From the NCBI GenBank assembly GCA_017644105.1, contig JAEPMD010000001.1, forward strand, positions 124,001 to 188,000: DNA of 64,000 nt, in the 5' to 3' direction. This document shows, piece after piece, positions 46,700-56,886 of this stretch (position 1 is its first letter; the number at the start of each line of letters is the position of its first letter). This DNA comes from Rhizobiaceae bacterium (GTDB lineage Bacteria > Pseudomonadota > Alphaproteobacteria > Rhizobiales > Rhizobiaceae). The translations under genes and the position numbers were made by a program. A model generated the notes under the pieces. That model searched no databases. It was given only the letters and a program-made list of their open reading frames with translations, and was not told the origin of the DNA.

Positions 46700-46916
46700 A
46701 GATAAGGTCGAGAAGGTCCGCTCCAAAAATGCGGGACCTTTTTGGCTGACGATTGATATTTTTTGCGGTGAGAAGTCGATCTATCAGGACGTCTGCGATA
46801 AACTCAGCAATATCGATATCGCAACTGTTTTGGATGTTGATGTGGCCAATCTGAAGAGATTTGAAATTGCTTCGCTCAACGTATTGAAAATCAGCTTACC
46901 TCGTCCTCAGATCTAG
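46686..46916 (+). CDS. DUF4387 protein, conserved tail cut off by TAG
   Basis: 76 residues. The body (VRSKNAGPFWLTIDIF through ISLPRP) matches the DUF4387 family, which I remember as about 100 residues and ending in QGS...DRDMHG.Q. Here an amber TAG (46914-46916) stands where a residue such as Gln is expected (PRPQI then stop). The missing tail, GSMRDRDMHGAGWAAL, follows in the same frame. It partners AtuA/DUF1446 proteins. Whether the shortened product works is not known. Confidence 0.75.
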   Translation: MARLRDKVEKVRSKNAGPFWLTIDIFCGEKSIYQDVCDKLSNIDIATVLDVDVANLKRFEIASLNVLKISLPRPQI

Positions 46917-46985
46917 GGCTCCATGCGCGACCGCGATATGCATGGTGCCGGTTGGGCTGCCCTCATCGGCGAAATGGAAATCTAA
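46917..46985 (+). pseudogene. Detached C-terminal tail of the DUF4387 gene
   Basis: 22 codons and TAA in the same frame, immediately after the amber stop. The translation begins GS and contains DRDMHGAG, a conserved end motif of DUF4387 as I remember it. A single C-to-T change (CAG to TAG) would explain the break; readthrough or a base-calling error are other options. Confidence 0.7.
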
Positions 46986-47029
46986 TTCTCCCAGCGACTT
47001 GATTGTTTTCCAAATCTTGAATTGATGCT

Positions 47030-47755
47030 ATGGCAGCAGATATTACCAATAAGGACATATCTGTATCCATGGATTATATTATCGAACCCGCACCACAAAG
47101 CATTATTCCCATTAAAGGAACGGATCAGAAATTTCCGGTCCGGCGCATCTATTGTGTGGGTCGAAATTATGCCGAACATGCGCGGGAGATGGGTCATGAC
47201 CCTGATCGCGATCCGCCTTTCTTTTTCCAGAAAAACCCGAACAATATTCTTTTGGGAAATTCCGATTTTCCCTATCCCGATAAAACCTCAGATGTTCATC
47301 ACGAGATCGAACTTGTCGTCGCGCTCAAACAGGGTGGCAAGAATATTTCTCTAAGCGACGCAAAATCCTGCGTCTTTGGTTATGCTGTTGGCATTGATAT
47401 GACGCGCCGTGATTTACAAGGTGAGATGAAAAAGCTCGGCCGCCCGTGGGAAATTGGCAAAGCTTTTGAGCATTCCGCTCCTTGCTCAGTTTTGGTTCCG
47501 GTTGAAACAAGCGGGTTCATTGAAGAGGGCGAGATTTGGCTCGATGTAAACGGCGAACGCAAACAATCTGGTGATGTGAACCAGATGATCTGGAATATTG
47601 AAGAGACGATATCCTATCTCTCAGGCCTATTTGAATTAGCAGCCGGCGATATCATTATGACCGGAACCCCGGCCGGTGTTGGCCCGGTGAATAAAGGCGA
47701 TGAAATGCGTGGCCATGTTGAGGGTGTCGGCAGCATCACCTGCAAAGTGGTTTAA
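47030..47755 (+). CDS. Fumarylacetoacetate hydrolase family protein
   Basis: 241 residues. FAH fold with YCVGRNYAEHAREMG, the metal-ligand region HHEIELVV and GYAVGIDMTRRDLQ, then TGTPAGVGPV near the end. Members cleave or decarboxylate 2-oxo acids and hydrolyse fumarylpyruvate-like compounds. An internal ATG at 47069 is another possible start. Last gene of the tct-AtuA-DUF4387 group, so it may perform the final cleavage step of an organic-acid route. Substrate unknown. Confidence 0.85.
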   Translation: MAADITNKDISVSMDYIIEPAPQSIIPIKGTDQKFPVRRIYCVGRNYAEHAREMGHDPDRDPPFFFQKNPNNILLGNSDFPYPDKTSDVHHEIELVVALKQGGKNISLSDAKSCVFGYAVGIDMTRRDLQGEMKKLGRPWEIGKAFEHSAPCSVLVPVETSGFIEEGEIWLDVNGERKQSGDVNQMIWNIEETISYLSGLFELAAGDIIMTGTPAGVGPVNKGDEMRGHVEGVGSITCKVV

Positions 47756-47761
47756 ACTCAG

Positions 47762-48565
47762 CTAGTGATTTTTGCTGATATGACGGTTTAATCGACGATT
47801 GAACCATCCAAAAATAAAAATCACAATCAGCGTTAAAACGATAAAGTAACCCGCAATAATCGGATAAGGCACAAATGGGTTAAAGGTCTTATCGGCGAAA
47901 TAACTTGCAAAATAGAGCGCGTCACCTTGCTGGCGCCAAGCCGGGAAACTTGAGAAGAACACCAGCGCAGTCGCATGGAGCAAAAATATCGCTTCATTGG
48001 TATAAGACGCCCAGGACAAACGCAGCATGGTCGGCCAAATAATCCGCTTGTTAATTTGTGATTTCGTCATGCCAATGGCTTTGCCCGCCTCAATCTCACC
48101 CTTTGGCACAGAGCGTAAAGCACCGTAAAAAATCTGCGCTGTATATGCTGTTGTGTTTAAGAACAACACAATGGTTGCGCCAAGCCAGGCGCGTGTAAGC
48201 CAGCGTGTTTCAATAGTGACTTCTACAAAGCCTAAATTGATGTCAAAACCAAGCTTCGGCAATAAAACAAACGCTTCATAAAGCAGGAAGAACTGAATGA
48301 ACAATGGCGAACCGCGGATCACAAAAATGAAAAACGCAGCTGGACGCCATACAAACGGATTGGAACTGTTGCGCGCAAAAGCAATCGATGATGCCAAGAA
48401 GAATCCCAAGCCCAGTGCGATCACAGCAAAATAAACATTCCAAATGAGACCCGAACCAATCAGCACCACCTGTTCACAAAGCGTAATATCAGCACGCGGC
48501 AAGGCGCGCTCACCAAGACCAATGGCACGCAAACCATAATCGGAAATCGTTTGTGCACAAGTCAT
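47762..48565 (-). CDS. Polar amino acid ABC transporter permease (HisM-like)
   Basis: 267 residues, about five membrane spans. The coupling loop is VPKGEIEAGKAIGMT, the EAA signature of polar amino acid importers. Its start overlaps the first permease gene by four bases (ATGA). Convergent with the FAH-family gene, six bases apart. Confidence 0.87.
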   Translation of the reverse strand: MTCAQTISDYGLRAIGLGERALPRADITLCEQVVLIGSGLIWNVYFAVIALGLGFFLASSIAFARNSSNPFVWRPAAFFIFVIRGSPLFIQFFLLYEAFVLLPKLGFDINLGFVEVTIETRWLTRAWLGATIVLFLNTTAYTAQIFYGALRSVPKGEIEAGKAIGMTKSQINKRIIWPTMLRLSWASYTNEAIFLLHATALVFFSSFPAWRQQGDALYFASYFADKTFNPFVPYPIIAGYFIVLTLIVIFIFGWFNRRLNRHISKNH

Positions 48566-49425
48566 GCCTGACCTCCAATGGTTGCCAGACCTTTGGACAT
48601 TTTAAGATTTAACCGCGCAAAAACATGCTCGCTCACCCAAGACAATAGAAGGTAGAACACTAATAAGACGAGGAAATAACCCAAACGCCAGTCACCATGC
48701 GGATATGCAAAACGTTCGGTTTTTGAACCACCAAGTTCGCGCGCCCAATAAACAATATCTTCTACGCCCAACAAGAATAATAGCGGCGTGGCCTTGATCA
48801 AAATCATCCAGAGATTGGATAAACCCGGTAAAGCATAGACCCACATTTGCGGCAAATGAATGCGCCAGAAAATCTGCTTTTGTGACATGCCAAATGCAGC
48901 GCCGGTTTCAAGCTGGTTCTTAGGAACTGCTGCCAATGCACCATGGAGCGTATTAGCGGCAAATGCGCCAAATACGATGGCGAATGCGAGCGCGGCCAAA
49001 AAGAAGCCATAAGTTTCATGCACCCATTGCGGGGAAGGACCAAGCGGCATTTTAGCTGCTGCACAGACAACAAAATCATTTCCTTGCCGAATGGGTTCGG
49101 TCCATTCCGGACATTTTGCGTGGTGGCGTAAATATTCTATTCCTTGATCAAGCGCGATCGGAACAAATAGAAAAAAGATGATATCTGGAATGCCGCGCAC
49201 CATGGATGTGTAAGCAAGGCCAAACCAGCGAAAGGGTGCAATTCGCGAACGTCGCGCCAAAGCACCGGTAAATCCAAACAATAAAATAAAAGGCACGCAA
49301 ATGGCCAAAAGCGAAAAGACCACGAGAAAACTGAAGTAAAAATTCATGTGTTTTCCGGTTGTCAGATAACAAGACCACCAGGAAAAACCTTCAAGAATTT
49401 TTGGATCTGCGCAATATTCGAACAT
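48562..49425 (-). CDS. Polar amino acid ABC transporter permease (HisQ-like)
   Basis: 287 residues. EAA loop VPKNQLETGAAFGMS, and an unusually large periplasmic loop (about 75-125) containing YLRHHAKCPEWTEPIRQG. Works with the second permease. A terminator-like hairpin lies between it and the binding-protein gene, which probably lowers permease expression. Confidence 0.86.
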   Translation of the reverse strand: MFEYCADPKILEGFSWWSCYLTTGKHMNFYFSFLVVFSLLAICVPFILLFGFTGALARRSRIAPFRWFGLAYTSMVRGIPDIIFFLFVPIALDQGIEYLRHHAKCPEWTEPIRQGNDFVVCAAAKMPLGPSPQWVHETYGFFLAALAFAIVFGAFAANTLHGALAAVPKNQLETGAAFGMSQKQIFWRIHLPQMWVYALPGLSNLWMILIKATPLLFLLGVEDIVYWARELGGSKTERFAYPHGDWRLGYFLVLLVFYLLLSWVSEHVFARLNLKMSKGLATIGGQA

Positions 49426-49448
49426 AAAAGCGAGCCATCTTTAAAGAA

Positions 49449-49469
49449 AGGCCGCTACAAGAGCGGCCT
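49449..49469. terminator. Hairpin between binding-protein and permease genes
   Basis: A perfect 8-bp stem (AGGCCGCT/AGCGGCCT, 5-base loop) with T-rich sequence on both sides; in the operon direction it is followed by TTCTTT. A partial terminator that lets more of the binding-protein message accumulate is the usual interpretation. Confidence 0.7.
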
Positions 49470-49483
49470 AACTTTTTTGTAAA

Positions 49484-50221
49484 TTAGTATTTGACCATAC
49501 GGCCATCGAACCACTTCGCGATCATGGCAGACAATGTGCCATCAGCTTTGATTGAATCAATCGCAGCATTTAGCTTTTCTTTCAACTCTGTGTCAGACTC
49601 GCGAATACCCATGCCGATACCGCCACCAATTGCAATTGGCTCACCGATAAAGACAAGCTCACCATTGGAAGCTTTCACGATATCCTGCCAGAACGCATCA
49701 TCAGCTAGAGCTGCATCAACTTCACCATTTTTCACAGCTGCAACAACTTCATCTGGTGTTGAGAATTCAACAAGTGTTGCACCGCTATCAGACACATAGC
49801 TTGCTTGAATAGTTGCTGTTTGTGCAGCAACGCTGCCTTTAATCGCATCCATAGTTGCGCCAGCAGCTGCAACATATGTTGATGGATCTGGTGGGAAATA
49901 TTCCTGTGTGAAGTCAATCACTTCATCGCGCTCTGCCGTGATAGACATACCAGCGATAATCGCATCATAGTTGCCAGACACAAGGTTTGGAATAATGCTA
50001 TCCCACTCATTGGTCACCCATGTGCAATCAAGTTCAGCGCGCTTACAAAGTTCATCACCAACTTCGCGCTCAAAGCCATCCACTTCGCCTGCATCGTTGA
50101 TAAAGTTATATGGTGCATAAGCACCTTCTGTTCCCAAACGCACTGCGTGACCATCAGCCATTGCAGATGTTGTAAACGCAGCAGCAAGTGCAACTCCGCC
50201 CAAAAGTTTAATCAATTTCAT
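49484..50221 (-). CDS. Polar amino acid ABC transporter binding protein
   Basis: 245 residues from ATG 50221 (AAGGAG upstream). Signal peptide MKLIKLLGGVALAAAF to AMADG, then the SBP_bac_3 fold with GTEGAYAPYNFINDAGEVDG and AGMSITAERDEVIDFT. Periplasmic receptor for a polar or basic amino acid or opine; similar to lysine/arginine/ornithine and octopine binders. The exact ligand cannot be told. Confidence 0.87.
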   Translation of the reverse strand: MKLIKLLGGVALAAAFTTSAMADGHAVRLGTEGAYAPYNFINDAGEVDGFEREVGDELCKRAELDCTWVTNEWDSIIPNLVSGNYDAIIAGMSITAERDEVIDFTQEYFPPDPSTYVAAAGATMDAIKGSVAAQTATIQASYVSDSGATLVEFSTPDEVVAAVKNGEVDAALADDAFWQDIVKASNGELVFIGEPIAIGGGIGMGIRESDTELKEKLNAAIDSIKADGTLSAMIAKWFDGRMVKY

Positions 50222-50246
50222 GTTTTTCTCCTTATTTTTTATCCCG

Positions 50247-51020
50247 CTAATAAGAGCTTGCCAGAAATTCTCTGCATCGCTCCGATTTCGGATTATTAAA
50301 CACCTCTTCAGGTGATCCTTCTTCTTCAACCATCCCTTTGTGAAGAAATAATACTCTGTTACTCACATCTCGTGCAAAGCCCATTTCATGGGTCACGACA
50401 ATCATGGTCCGTCCTTCTTCAGCCAAACCTTGCATCACATGCAAGACTTCACCAACAAGTTCAGGATCAAGCGCCGATGTCGGCTCATCAAAGAGTAAAG
50501 CTTTCGGCTCCATCGCCAGTGCCCGTGCAATCGCCACACGTTGTTGTTGGCCGCCTGACAATTGGCTGGCATAGGAATTGGCTTTGTCGGCAATGCCAAC
50601 TTTGCTCAAATAATCCATCGCTCGCGCTTCAGCTTCTGCCTTATCAACTTTTAATACTTGAATAGGACCTTCGATCAAGTTTTGCAGAACAGTCATATGC
50701 GACCATAAATTAAAACCCTGAAACACCATGCCCAATTGGCTACGCAATCTTTGAATTTGTTTTTCGTCGACGCCAAGCGCTTTGTTGTTTTTATCTTTGC
50801 GAATGGTCACCTCTTCACCATCCAACACAACGCGGCCTTTATCCGGCATTTCTAAAAAATTGATACAGCGCAAAAATGTACTTTTGCCAGACCCAGAACT
50901 TCCAATAATTGAGACAACATCACCAAGTTTGGCATGTAGGGAGATGCCTTTAAGCACCTCTAATTTACCGAAGCTTTTGTGAATGTTTTCAGCGATTAAG
51001 CTGTAGTCCGCATCGCTCAT
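50247..51020 (-). CDS. Polar amino acid ABC transporter ATPase
   Basis: 257 residues, HisP/GlnQ type. Walker [10 protein letters not shown], signature LSGGQQQR, Walker B LLFDEP, switch histidine in VVTHEMGFA. First gene of the operon ATPase-binding protein-permease-permease. The 270-bp region upstream (51021-51290) holds no gene except the next gene's leader; a minus-strand TTGACA at 51124-51119 and a 7-bp inverted repeat (ACAAGAT 51082-51088, ATCTTGT 51115-51121) may be its promoter region. Confidence 0.9.
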   Translation of the reverse strand: MSDADYSLIAENIHKSFGKLEVLKGISLHAKLGDVVSIIGSSGSGKSTFLRCINFLEMPDKGRVVLDGEEVTIRKDKNNKALGVDEKQIQRLRSQLGMVFQGFNLWSHMTVLQNLIEGPIQVLKVDKAEAEARAMDYLSKVGIADKANSYASQLSGGQQQRVAIARALAMEPKALLFDEPTSALDPELVGEVLHVMQGLAEEGRTMIVVTHEMGFARDVSNRVLFLHKGMVEEEGSPEEVFNNPKSERCREFLASSY

Positions 51021-51290
51021 ATATACGCATGCCCATTTTTATTGGCGTTACTGAAAGAAAGGCACATGACTAGAACTCCGTACAAGATATATCGCAGCAT
51101 CATAAATACATAGCATCTTGTCAATAGGAACTTGTGCTACAGATCCGTTAAGGTGCGAAATTGATATACCATTGTTTCAAGTGCTGCCAGCATATTTTAC
51201 TTGTGATTACGTATTTTTTCGAAATTGTTTTATATCTGACACATGTTAGTGATAGATGCGCCTATCTTATTCTCTAGTCTTTGGTCTTCC

Positions 51291-51893
51291 ATGAAAAATA
51301 TTATCTTTGATGTTGGCAAAGTTCTCATCCAATGGGATGTACGTCCTTTTTTCTTTAAAATCTTCAACGATCACGACAAGGTTGAAACCTTTCTTAACGA
51401 CGTTGATTTTATTAACTGGAATTTAGAACTAGACCGCGGTCTAAGTTTTCTTGATGGTGTTAAAGACCATAGCGTGATGTTCCCGCAATATGCGCACGCC
51501 TTTAAAGCATTCAACGAACGGTGGCCGGAAACCGTTCCTGGACCAATTGCAGGAACGGTAGATATATTGTCCCAGCTCAAAGCGAAGAATGTTCCGCTTT
51601 ATGCGATCACCAATTTCTCCCATGAAAAATGGCCAATTGCTTGCAAAATGTTTCCCTATCTCGGCGACAGCTTTATCGACACCATTGTCTCGGGTGAACA
51701 TAAAATGATCAAACCCAATCCCGCCATTTACCAGCTTTTACTTGATCGCAATCAGCTCAAACCAGAAGATTGTATTTTCATCGATGACACATTGGTTAAT
51801 GTCAATGCAGCGATCGAGCTTGGCATTGATGGTTTGCTGTTCACATCGCCTGAACAATTTGCCAAGGATCTCAAAGAACGAGATGTTCTTTAA
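51291..51893 (+). CDS. HAD-superfamily phosphatase
   Basis: 200 residues from ATG 51291. HAD motifs: nucleophile in FDVGKVLIQWD (DxG form, as in YihX-like sugar phosphatases), Thr/Ser motif in AITNFS, Lys in SGEHKMIKPNPAIY and the acidic pair in FIDDTLVN. Cytoplasmic; substrate perhaps a sugar or nucleotide phosphate. A frame to 51243 exists upstream but adds no conserved sequence. It ends two bases before the convergent dnaE2 stop. Confidence 0.83.
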   Translation: MKNIIFDVGKVLIQWDVRPFFFKIFNDHDKVETFLNDVDFINWNLELDRGLSFLDGVKDHSVMFPQYAHAFKAFNERWPETVPGPIAGTVDILSQLKAKNVPLYAITNFSHEKWPIACKMFPYLGDSFIDTIVSGEHKMIKPNPAIYQLLLDRNQLKPEDCIFIDDTLVNVNAAIELGIDGLLFTSPEQFAKDLKERDVL

Positions 51894-51895
51894 GC

Positions 51896-54800
51896 TTAAT
51901 GGAAATTTCGACCCTTTGGCATAACTTGACCAGCTTGCTTTGAGCGCAAATTTTGACGCTGCGCTAGGGCCGTATTGGTAGCGCCTTTTACGTTTCGTCG
52001 CCTGATAAAGTCGAGATCCTTTTCACCATCTTCATCATGTTCAGTTTCCAAACTTTCCATTTCAAATGTCAGATCTTCAATTTTATGAGCGACAATATGA
52101 ATAACGCCCGATTCATTTTGTAATTTGCCATGAACGCGCAATAGCCTACCGCCTAAGATAAGCTTACGGAAACGCTCAAAAACTTTGGGCCAAACAATCA
52201 CATTGGCAACGCCTGTTTCATCCTCCAAAGTTAAAAAGATAACGCCCTTAGCCGAACCCGGGCGCTGACGCACAAGAACAAGGCCAGACACGGAAATATT
52301 CCGCCCGCTTTTCACCTGTGGCAAGTCTTCATGCAACACAGCATTTCTAACTGCCAATCGATGACGAATAAAAGAAAGCGGATGGGCCTTTAGTGATAGT
52401 TTCAAATAGCGATAATCATTAATCACCTGCTCACTTAACCGCATGCGTGGCAGATTAAGTTCAGCCTCTTTATCGATCAACGCATGATCTTTCTTAAAGA
52501 GTGACCCTTCATCATCAAGCACATTTGGATCGAGCGCTTTAACCGCCCATAAAGCTTCACGACGATCAAGACCAATAGATCGAAAAGCATCCGCTTCGGC
52601 CAAGCGCTCTATAATTTTGGGTGAAAGCCCGGTGCGCAACCACAAATCTCGCACAGAATCATACGGACCTTGATTGGGCCCATCCCGATGCTCAGAGATC
52701 TTGTCCATATCACTTTCACGCAAACCCTTGATCTGCTTGAAGCCGAGACGAAGTGCATAATCTGTGCGGATGGTTTTGGCCATGGATCGTCGTGGTTTTG
52801 CCATAGCTGATGGCTCAAATGAGCCTTCTTCCAAGATTGAATTCCAGGTGGAATAATTAATATCAATCGACCTTATATCAACACCATGCTCGCGCGCGTC
52901 ACGAATAAGCTGCGATGGCGCATAAAACCCCATAGGTTGGGAGTTTAAAATCGCGGCACCAAAAATATCCGGGTAATAGGCTTTAAACCAGCAGGACGCA
53001 TAAACCAAAAGCGCAAAGGATGCGGCATGACTTTCAGGAAAACCATATTCACCAAAACCTTCAATTTGCTTGAAACAGCGTTCGGCAAATTCTTCTTCAT
53101 ATCCATTTTTCACCATGCCTTTAATCATCTTCATCTTAAAGGTATGAATGGTGCCAACCCGGCGAAACGTTGCCATGGCGCGGCGCAATTTATCCGCTTC
53201 CCCAGGCGTAAAGTCGGCCGCAACAATGGCAATTTTCATCGCTTGTTCTTGAAAAAGCGGCACGCCTAATGTGCGGCCTAAAACCTCTTCCAATTCTTTC
53301 TTCGGGAAAGTTACCGGCTCCAACCCTTGCCGACGACGCAAATATGGGTGGACCATATCCCCTTGAATGGGGCCGGGTCTGACAATGGCAACTTCGATCA
53401 CAAGATCATAAAATTCGCGGGGTTTTAATCGCGGCAACATGGTCATTTGCGCGCGGCTTTCAATTTGAAAAACGCCGATTGTATCCGCAGCACAAATCAT
53501 ATCATAAACCGTCTGATCTTCATCCTGCAGATCTGCGAGCGTTTTATGAATGCCGTATTTGCTTCTTAAGAGATCAAATGCTTTGGCCAGACACGACAAC
53601 ATGCCAAGTGCTAAAATATCGATCTTTAATATGCCCAGAGCTTCCAGATCATCTTTATCCCATTCCACCATGGTGCGACCTTCCATGGCTGTGTTCATCA
53701 ACGGCACGACCTCATCAAGCCGATCTTTGGTAATGACAAAGCCGCCAACATGCTGTGATAAATGACGCGGAAAACCAATCAACTGTGAAGCATAATCAAG
53801 CACCCGCCGCGTCGTAATATCTCTGATATCAAGACCCGCCTCTTTGGCTTCACGCTCGGTTAAACTTTTCGACGACCAACCCCAAACTAGACCTGATAAT
53901 CCTGAAATCGCATCATCTGATAGGCCAAATGCTTTGCCGGCTTCGCACGCGGCCATGCGTGCGCGATAGGTGACAACTGTTGCAGCAAGTCCTGCGCGGT
54001 CATGACCATATTTGCGATAGATATATTGAATAACCTCTTCACGCCGTTCATGTTCAAAATCGACATCAATATCAGGCGGTTCGTTGCGTTCTGGAGAAAT
54101 AAAACGCTCAAACAAAAGATCAACTTTGTTTGGGTTCACATCTGTGATCTGCAAGCAATAGCAGACCGTTGAATTGGCAGCAGAACCGCGCCCCTGACAT
54201 AAAATATTTTGACTGCGGGCATAGCGCACAATATCCCATACAGTAAGAAAGTAAGGTGCATAATCAAGCTCTTTGATCAAAGCCAATTCATGTTCGATTT
54301 GATCAAGTATCGCCTGCGGAACTTTGTCAGGATAACGCTCTTGGGCACCCTGATAGGCAAGCTTTGTTAAAGTTTCCTGCGGCGTTCCTTTGCCAAATTT
54401 CTCATCAGGATATTGGTATTTTAATTCATCAAGCGAAAAATTCAGCTGCTCTGCAAACTGAATGGAATGCGCAATCGCCTCAGGATAGGCCTTTAGAATA
54501 TGACACATTTCTAAGCTTGGTTTTAAATGGCGCTCTGCATTTTTCGCCAACAAAAATCCCATATCATAAACGGGTTGGTGATGTTCAATTGACGATAAAA
54601 CATCGCGCAATGGGCGCCGACCATGCTCATGCATAAAGGCATCATTTGTCGCCATCAAAGGAGCGGAATTCTGATCAGATAATTCAGACAAACAGGCAAA
54701 GCGATAAGTATCGTGACCATCATAAAATGGGATGAGCGCCAGGTATAACCTTTTATCAAAATGTTCTTTTAAAAATGTGAGTTCATCAGTTAATTGCGCT

Positions 54801-55204
54801 GGGTCATTATGCGCCTCTGAACCCGGCAACACACATATCATGAGATCAGATGACCAATCTGCTAGATCCTTTCGTGTTAGCTGACAATCACCCTTTTCAG
54901 ATCGCAAATTCCCTACTGTTAAAAGTCGGCATAAATTACCCCAGCCTTTACGGTTTTTGGGATAGGCCAAAATATCAGATGTACCATCGCTGAACACAAT
55001 GCGAGATCCGGGGTGATAAATAATATCAGCTTCCTTGGCCGCCATATGCGCGCGCACCACACCCGCCACCGTATTTTGATCCGCCAAACCAATATGGGTT
55101 AGCCCAAGTTTAGCGGCACGAACGATGATTTCCTCTGGATGCGAAGCGCCTTTTAGAAAGGAAAAATTGCTCGCAACGCCAAGTTCTGCATATGGACTAT
55201 TCAC
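51896..55204 (-). CDS. dnaE2: Error-prone DNA polymerase DnaE2 (ImuC)
   Basis: 1102 residues from GTG 55204, which overlaps the imuB stop (GTGA); a longer GTG start at 55228 lies within imuB. N-terminal PHP domain ([15 protein letters not shown]), catalytic DNA polymerase III alpha core with [14 protein letters not shown], helix-hairpin-helix and a C-terminal OB-fold. It is the translesion polymerase of the SOS mutagenesis cassette, acting with ImuA and ImuB and needing the beta clamp. Confidence 0.95.
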   Translation of the reverse strand: MNSPYAELGVASNFSFLKGASHPEEIIVRAAKLGLTHIGLADQNTVAGVVRAHMAAKEADIIYHPGSRIVFSDGTSDILAYPKNRKGWGNLCRLLTVGNLRSEKGDCQLTRKDLADWSSDLMICVLPGSEAHNDPAQLTDELTFLKEHFDKRLYLALIPFYDGHDTYRFACLSELSDQNSAPLMATNDAFMHEHGRRPLRDVLSSIEHHQPVYDMGFLLAKNAERHLKPSLEMCHILKAYPEAIAHSIQFAEQLNFSLDELKYQYPDEKFGKGTPQETLTKLAYQGAQERYPDKVPQAILDQIEHELALIKELDYAPYFLTVWDIVRYARSQNILCQGRGSAANSTVCYCLQITDVNPNKVDLLFERFISPERNEPPDIDVDFEHERREEVIQYIYRKYGHDRAGLAATVVTYRARMAACEAGKAFGLSDDAISGLSGLVWGWSSKSLTEREAKEAGLDIRDITTRRVLDYASQLIGFPRHLSQHVGGFVITKDRLDEVVPLMNTAMEGRTMVEWDKDDLEALGILKIDILALGMLSCLAKAFDLLRSKYGIHKTLADLQDEDQTVYDMICAADTIGVFQIESRAQMTMLPRLKPREFYDLVIEVAIVRPGPIQGDMVHPYLRRRQGLEPVTFPKKELEEVLGRTLGVPLFQEQAMKIAIVAADFTPGEADKLRRAMATFRRVGTIHTFKMKMIKGMVKNGYEEEFAERCFKQIEGFGEYGFPESHAASFALLVYASCWFKAYYPDIFGAAILNSQPMGFYAPSQLIRDAREHGVDIRSIDINYSTWNSILEEGSFEPSAMAKPRRSMAKTIRTDYALRLGFKQIKGLRESDMDKISEHRDGPNQGPYDSVRDLWLRTGLSPKIIERLAEADAFRSIGLDRREALWAVKALDPNVLDDEGSLFKKDHALIDKEAELNLPRMRLSEQVINDYRYLKLSLKAHPLSFIRHRLAVRNAVLHEDLPQVKSGRNISVSGLVLVRQRPGSAKGVIFLTLEDETGVANVIVWPKVFERFRKLILGGRLLRVHGKLQNESGVIHIVAHKIEDLTFEMESLETEHDEDGEKDLDFIRRRNVKGATNTALAQRQNLRSKQAGQVMPKGRNFH

Positions 55205-56886
55205 GCAAATAATCCATGCATGAACCACTTTGGCAAAAGGCCTTGTGACAAATGCGTTTCACGCTCATAAAGACCCTGACGGAAAATCCAGAAACGACGC
55301 CCTGATTTATCTTCAACGCGATAATAATCACGCGTTTGCGCACTTTCACCATCAATCCACCATTCAGCGCCAATGCGCTCTGGCCCTTCCGCGCGCGCCA
55401 CCTGATATTGGCTGCGTCGCCATTGAAACCGAATAGGCGGGCCTTCTGGAACTTCCGCAATTGCAGTGACCGGTTCAGGGTTCGAAAACAATCGGATTGG
55501 CCGGTCGTAATATTGGCTTTGTGCAATCTGATCATCATGTTTGACATGTTGGATCACTGGCATAAAGGATGCAGCCCGTTCGGGGATAAAGCTCTGATGA
55601 AACACAGGTTTAACCACACTCTCTTCACCCAGACGCGCAGTAATTTGGTCGGCTAATTGATGCATGCTTGTCTGCACATTTCGGCCATCGACAAATGAAT
55701 CTTGAACATCGGGTTTTATGACAGCCTGCAGAACAGAAAGTCTGATCGTTTCAAATCCCATACCGGCATCTGATTCATCATAGATCGCAGCTAATTTTTG
55801 CGAAAACAATGCTCTGATGCGCTTGGCATCACGAGAGGGCGCAGAAAGACCAATCATGATTTTGCGCACAACGCCATCCATACGAAATAACATGAGCATA
55901 AATTCTTGCCCTGCCTGCCCCCGCTTTTCCAAATCCGAACGCAGCGCATTTGATAATTGCTCAATGCAAGTTTCAATATCCTCTTGTCGCCCAATGGGTT
56001 CGGCCAGCCGGCGCTCGAGGGATAAATCAGAAACAGGCAAACGCGGAGAGACCGGTTCTTCTTCCTGCCCCAAAGCCTGATCAAGACGCTTTAAAAGCAA
56101 AGGGCCAAATCGGCGCATAAGCGGCTTACGCGGCGCGGATAATATATCTTTGACTTTTTTGAGCCCAACACGATCAAGCGCCAGCAGCATATCAAGCGGC
56201 AAACGTAAAGCTGCCATTGGAAACTGACGAAATCGCGCTTCAAAATTATCCCAATTCATGATCGCGCTTTCTGCTTTATGATCATGCAGCGCATATTGAC
56301 TGTTGAATTCTCGCGCGAGCCCCCACGCTAAACCAGGCGTGGGAGCAATCGAACCTTGGGCGTAAATTCCCATCTGATCAAACCGCGAAACAATATCTTT
56401 AAGCATCTCAGCTTCGCCGCCAAATAAATGCGCGCAACCGGTAATATCCAAAAACAACCCTTGCGGTTTTCCAAACGGCGCATCAAGACCAATAAGTGGC
56501 GTATAGCGATCGGCCCAATCAGCCAGCGCATTTAAAAAGGCTAAATCTGCCGCATCATCGCTTGCAATGATATCAAGATCAGGGCAGATCGCCCGCGCTT
56601 CGGTGACACCTTGACCCTCGCGCAATTTATGCGCCTGAGCGTTCGTATCAAGAGCTGCCAACCGCATGGCGCCCTTTTGCTTTGCCACACATACCATGGG
56701 CGCAAATTTGGCAATCTCACTTTGTGTTTTATCCAAACGCCACGACGCGCCCCATCTCAGACGCTTGATCCGATCCGTTGCCAGATAGGGAAATGCCACC
56801 GCCAATATCCGGCGGTTGCTCTTGATGAAAATCGACTGGGTTGGAAGAGATGTCCTTGGATCTTGTGGTGAAAGAGTGGCTGTCAT
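55201..56886 (-). CDS. imuB: Y-family polymerase-like protein ImuB
   Basis: 561 residues. DinB-like fold starting [15 protein letters not shown], with the little-finger domain (about 290-400) and a C-terminal extension. The usual Y-family catalytic acids are not obvious, as in other ImuB proteins, which serve as clamp-binding adaptors. The assigned ATG lies 158 bp inside imuA; the conserved sequence begins about 26 residues later, so a downstream non-ATG start is possible. Stop overlaps dnaE2. Confidence 0.9.
   Translation of the reverse strand: MTATLSPQDPRTSLPTQSIFIKSNRRILAVAFPYLATDRIKRLRWGASWRLDKTQSEIAKFAPMVCVAKQKGAMRLAALDTNAQAHKLREGQGVTEARAICPDLDIIASDDAADLAFLNALADWADRYTPLIGLDAPFGKPQGLFLDITGCAHLFGGEAEMLKDIVSRFDQMGIYAQGSIAPTPGLAWGLAREFNSQYALHDHKAESAIMNWDNFEARFRQFPMAALRLPLDMLLALDRVGLKKVKDILSAPRKPLMRRFGPLLLKRLDQALGQEEEPVSPRLPVSDLSLERRLAEPIGRQEDIETCIEQLSNALRSDLEKRGQAGQEFMLMLFRMDGVVRKIMIGLSAPSRDAKRIRALFSQKLAAIYDESDAGMGFETIRLSVLQAVIKPDVQDSFVDGRNVQTSMHQLADQITARLGEESVVKPVFHQSFIPERAASFMPVIQHVKHDDQIAQSQYYDRPIRLFSNPEPVTAIAEVPEGPPIRFQWRRSQYQVARAEGPERIGAEWWIDGESAQTRDYYRVEDKSGRRFWIFRQGLYERETHLSQGLLPKWFMHGLFA

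Noticed and set aside
46713-46743. Terminator-like hairpin (AAGGTCCGC ... GCGGGACCTT followed by T's) just inside the DUF4387 gene
   Set aside because: It lies in codons for the conserved RSKNAGPFW stretch, so protein conservation explains it, and the stem has a bulge.
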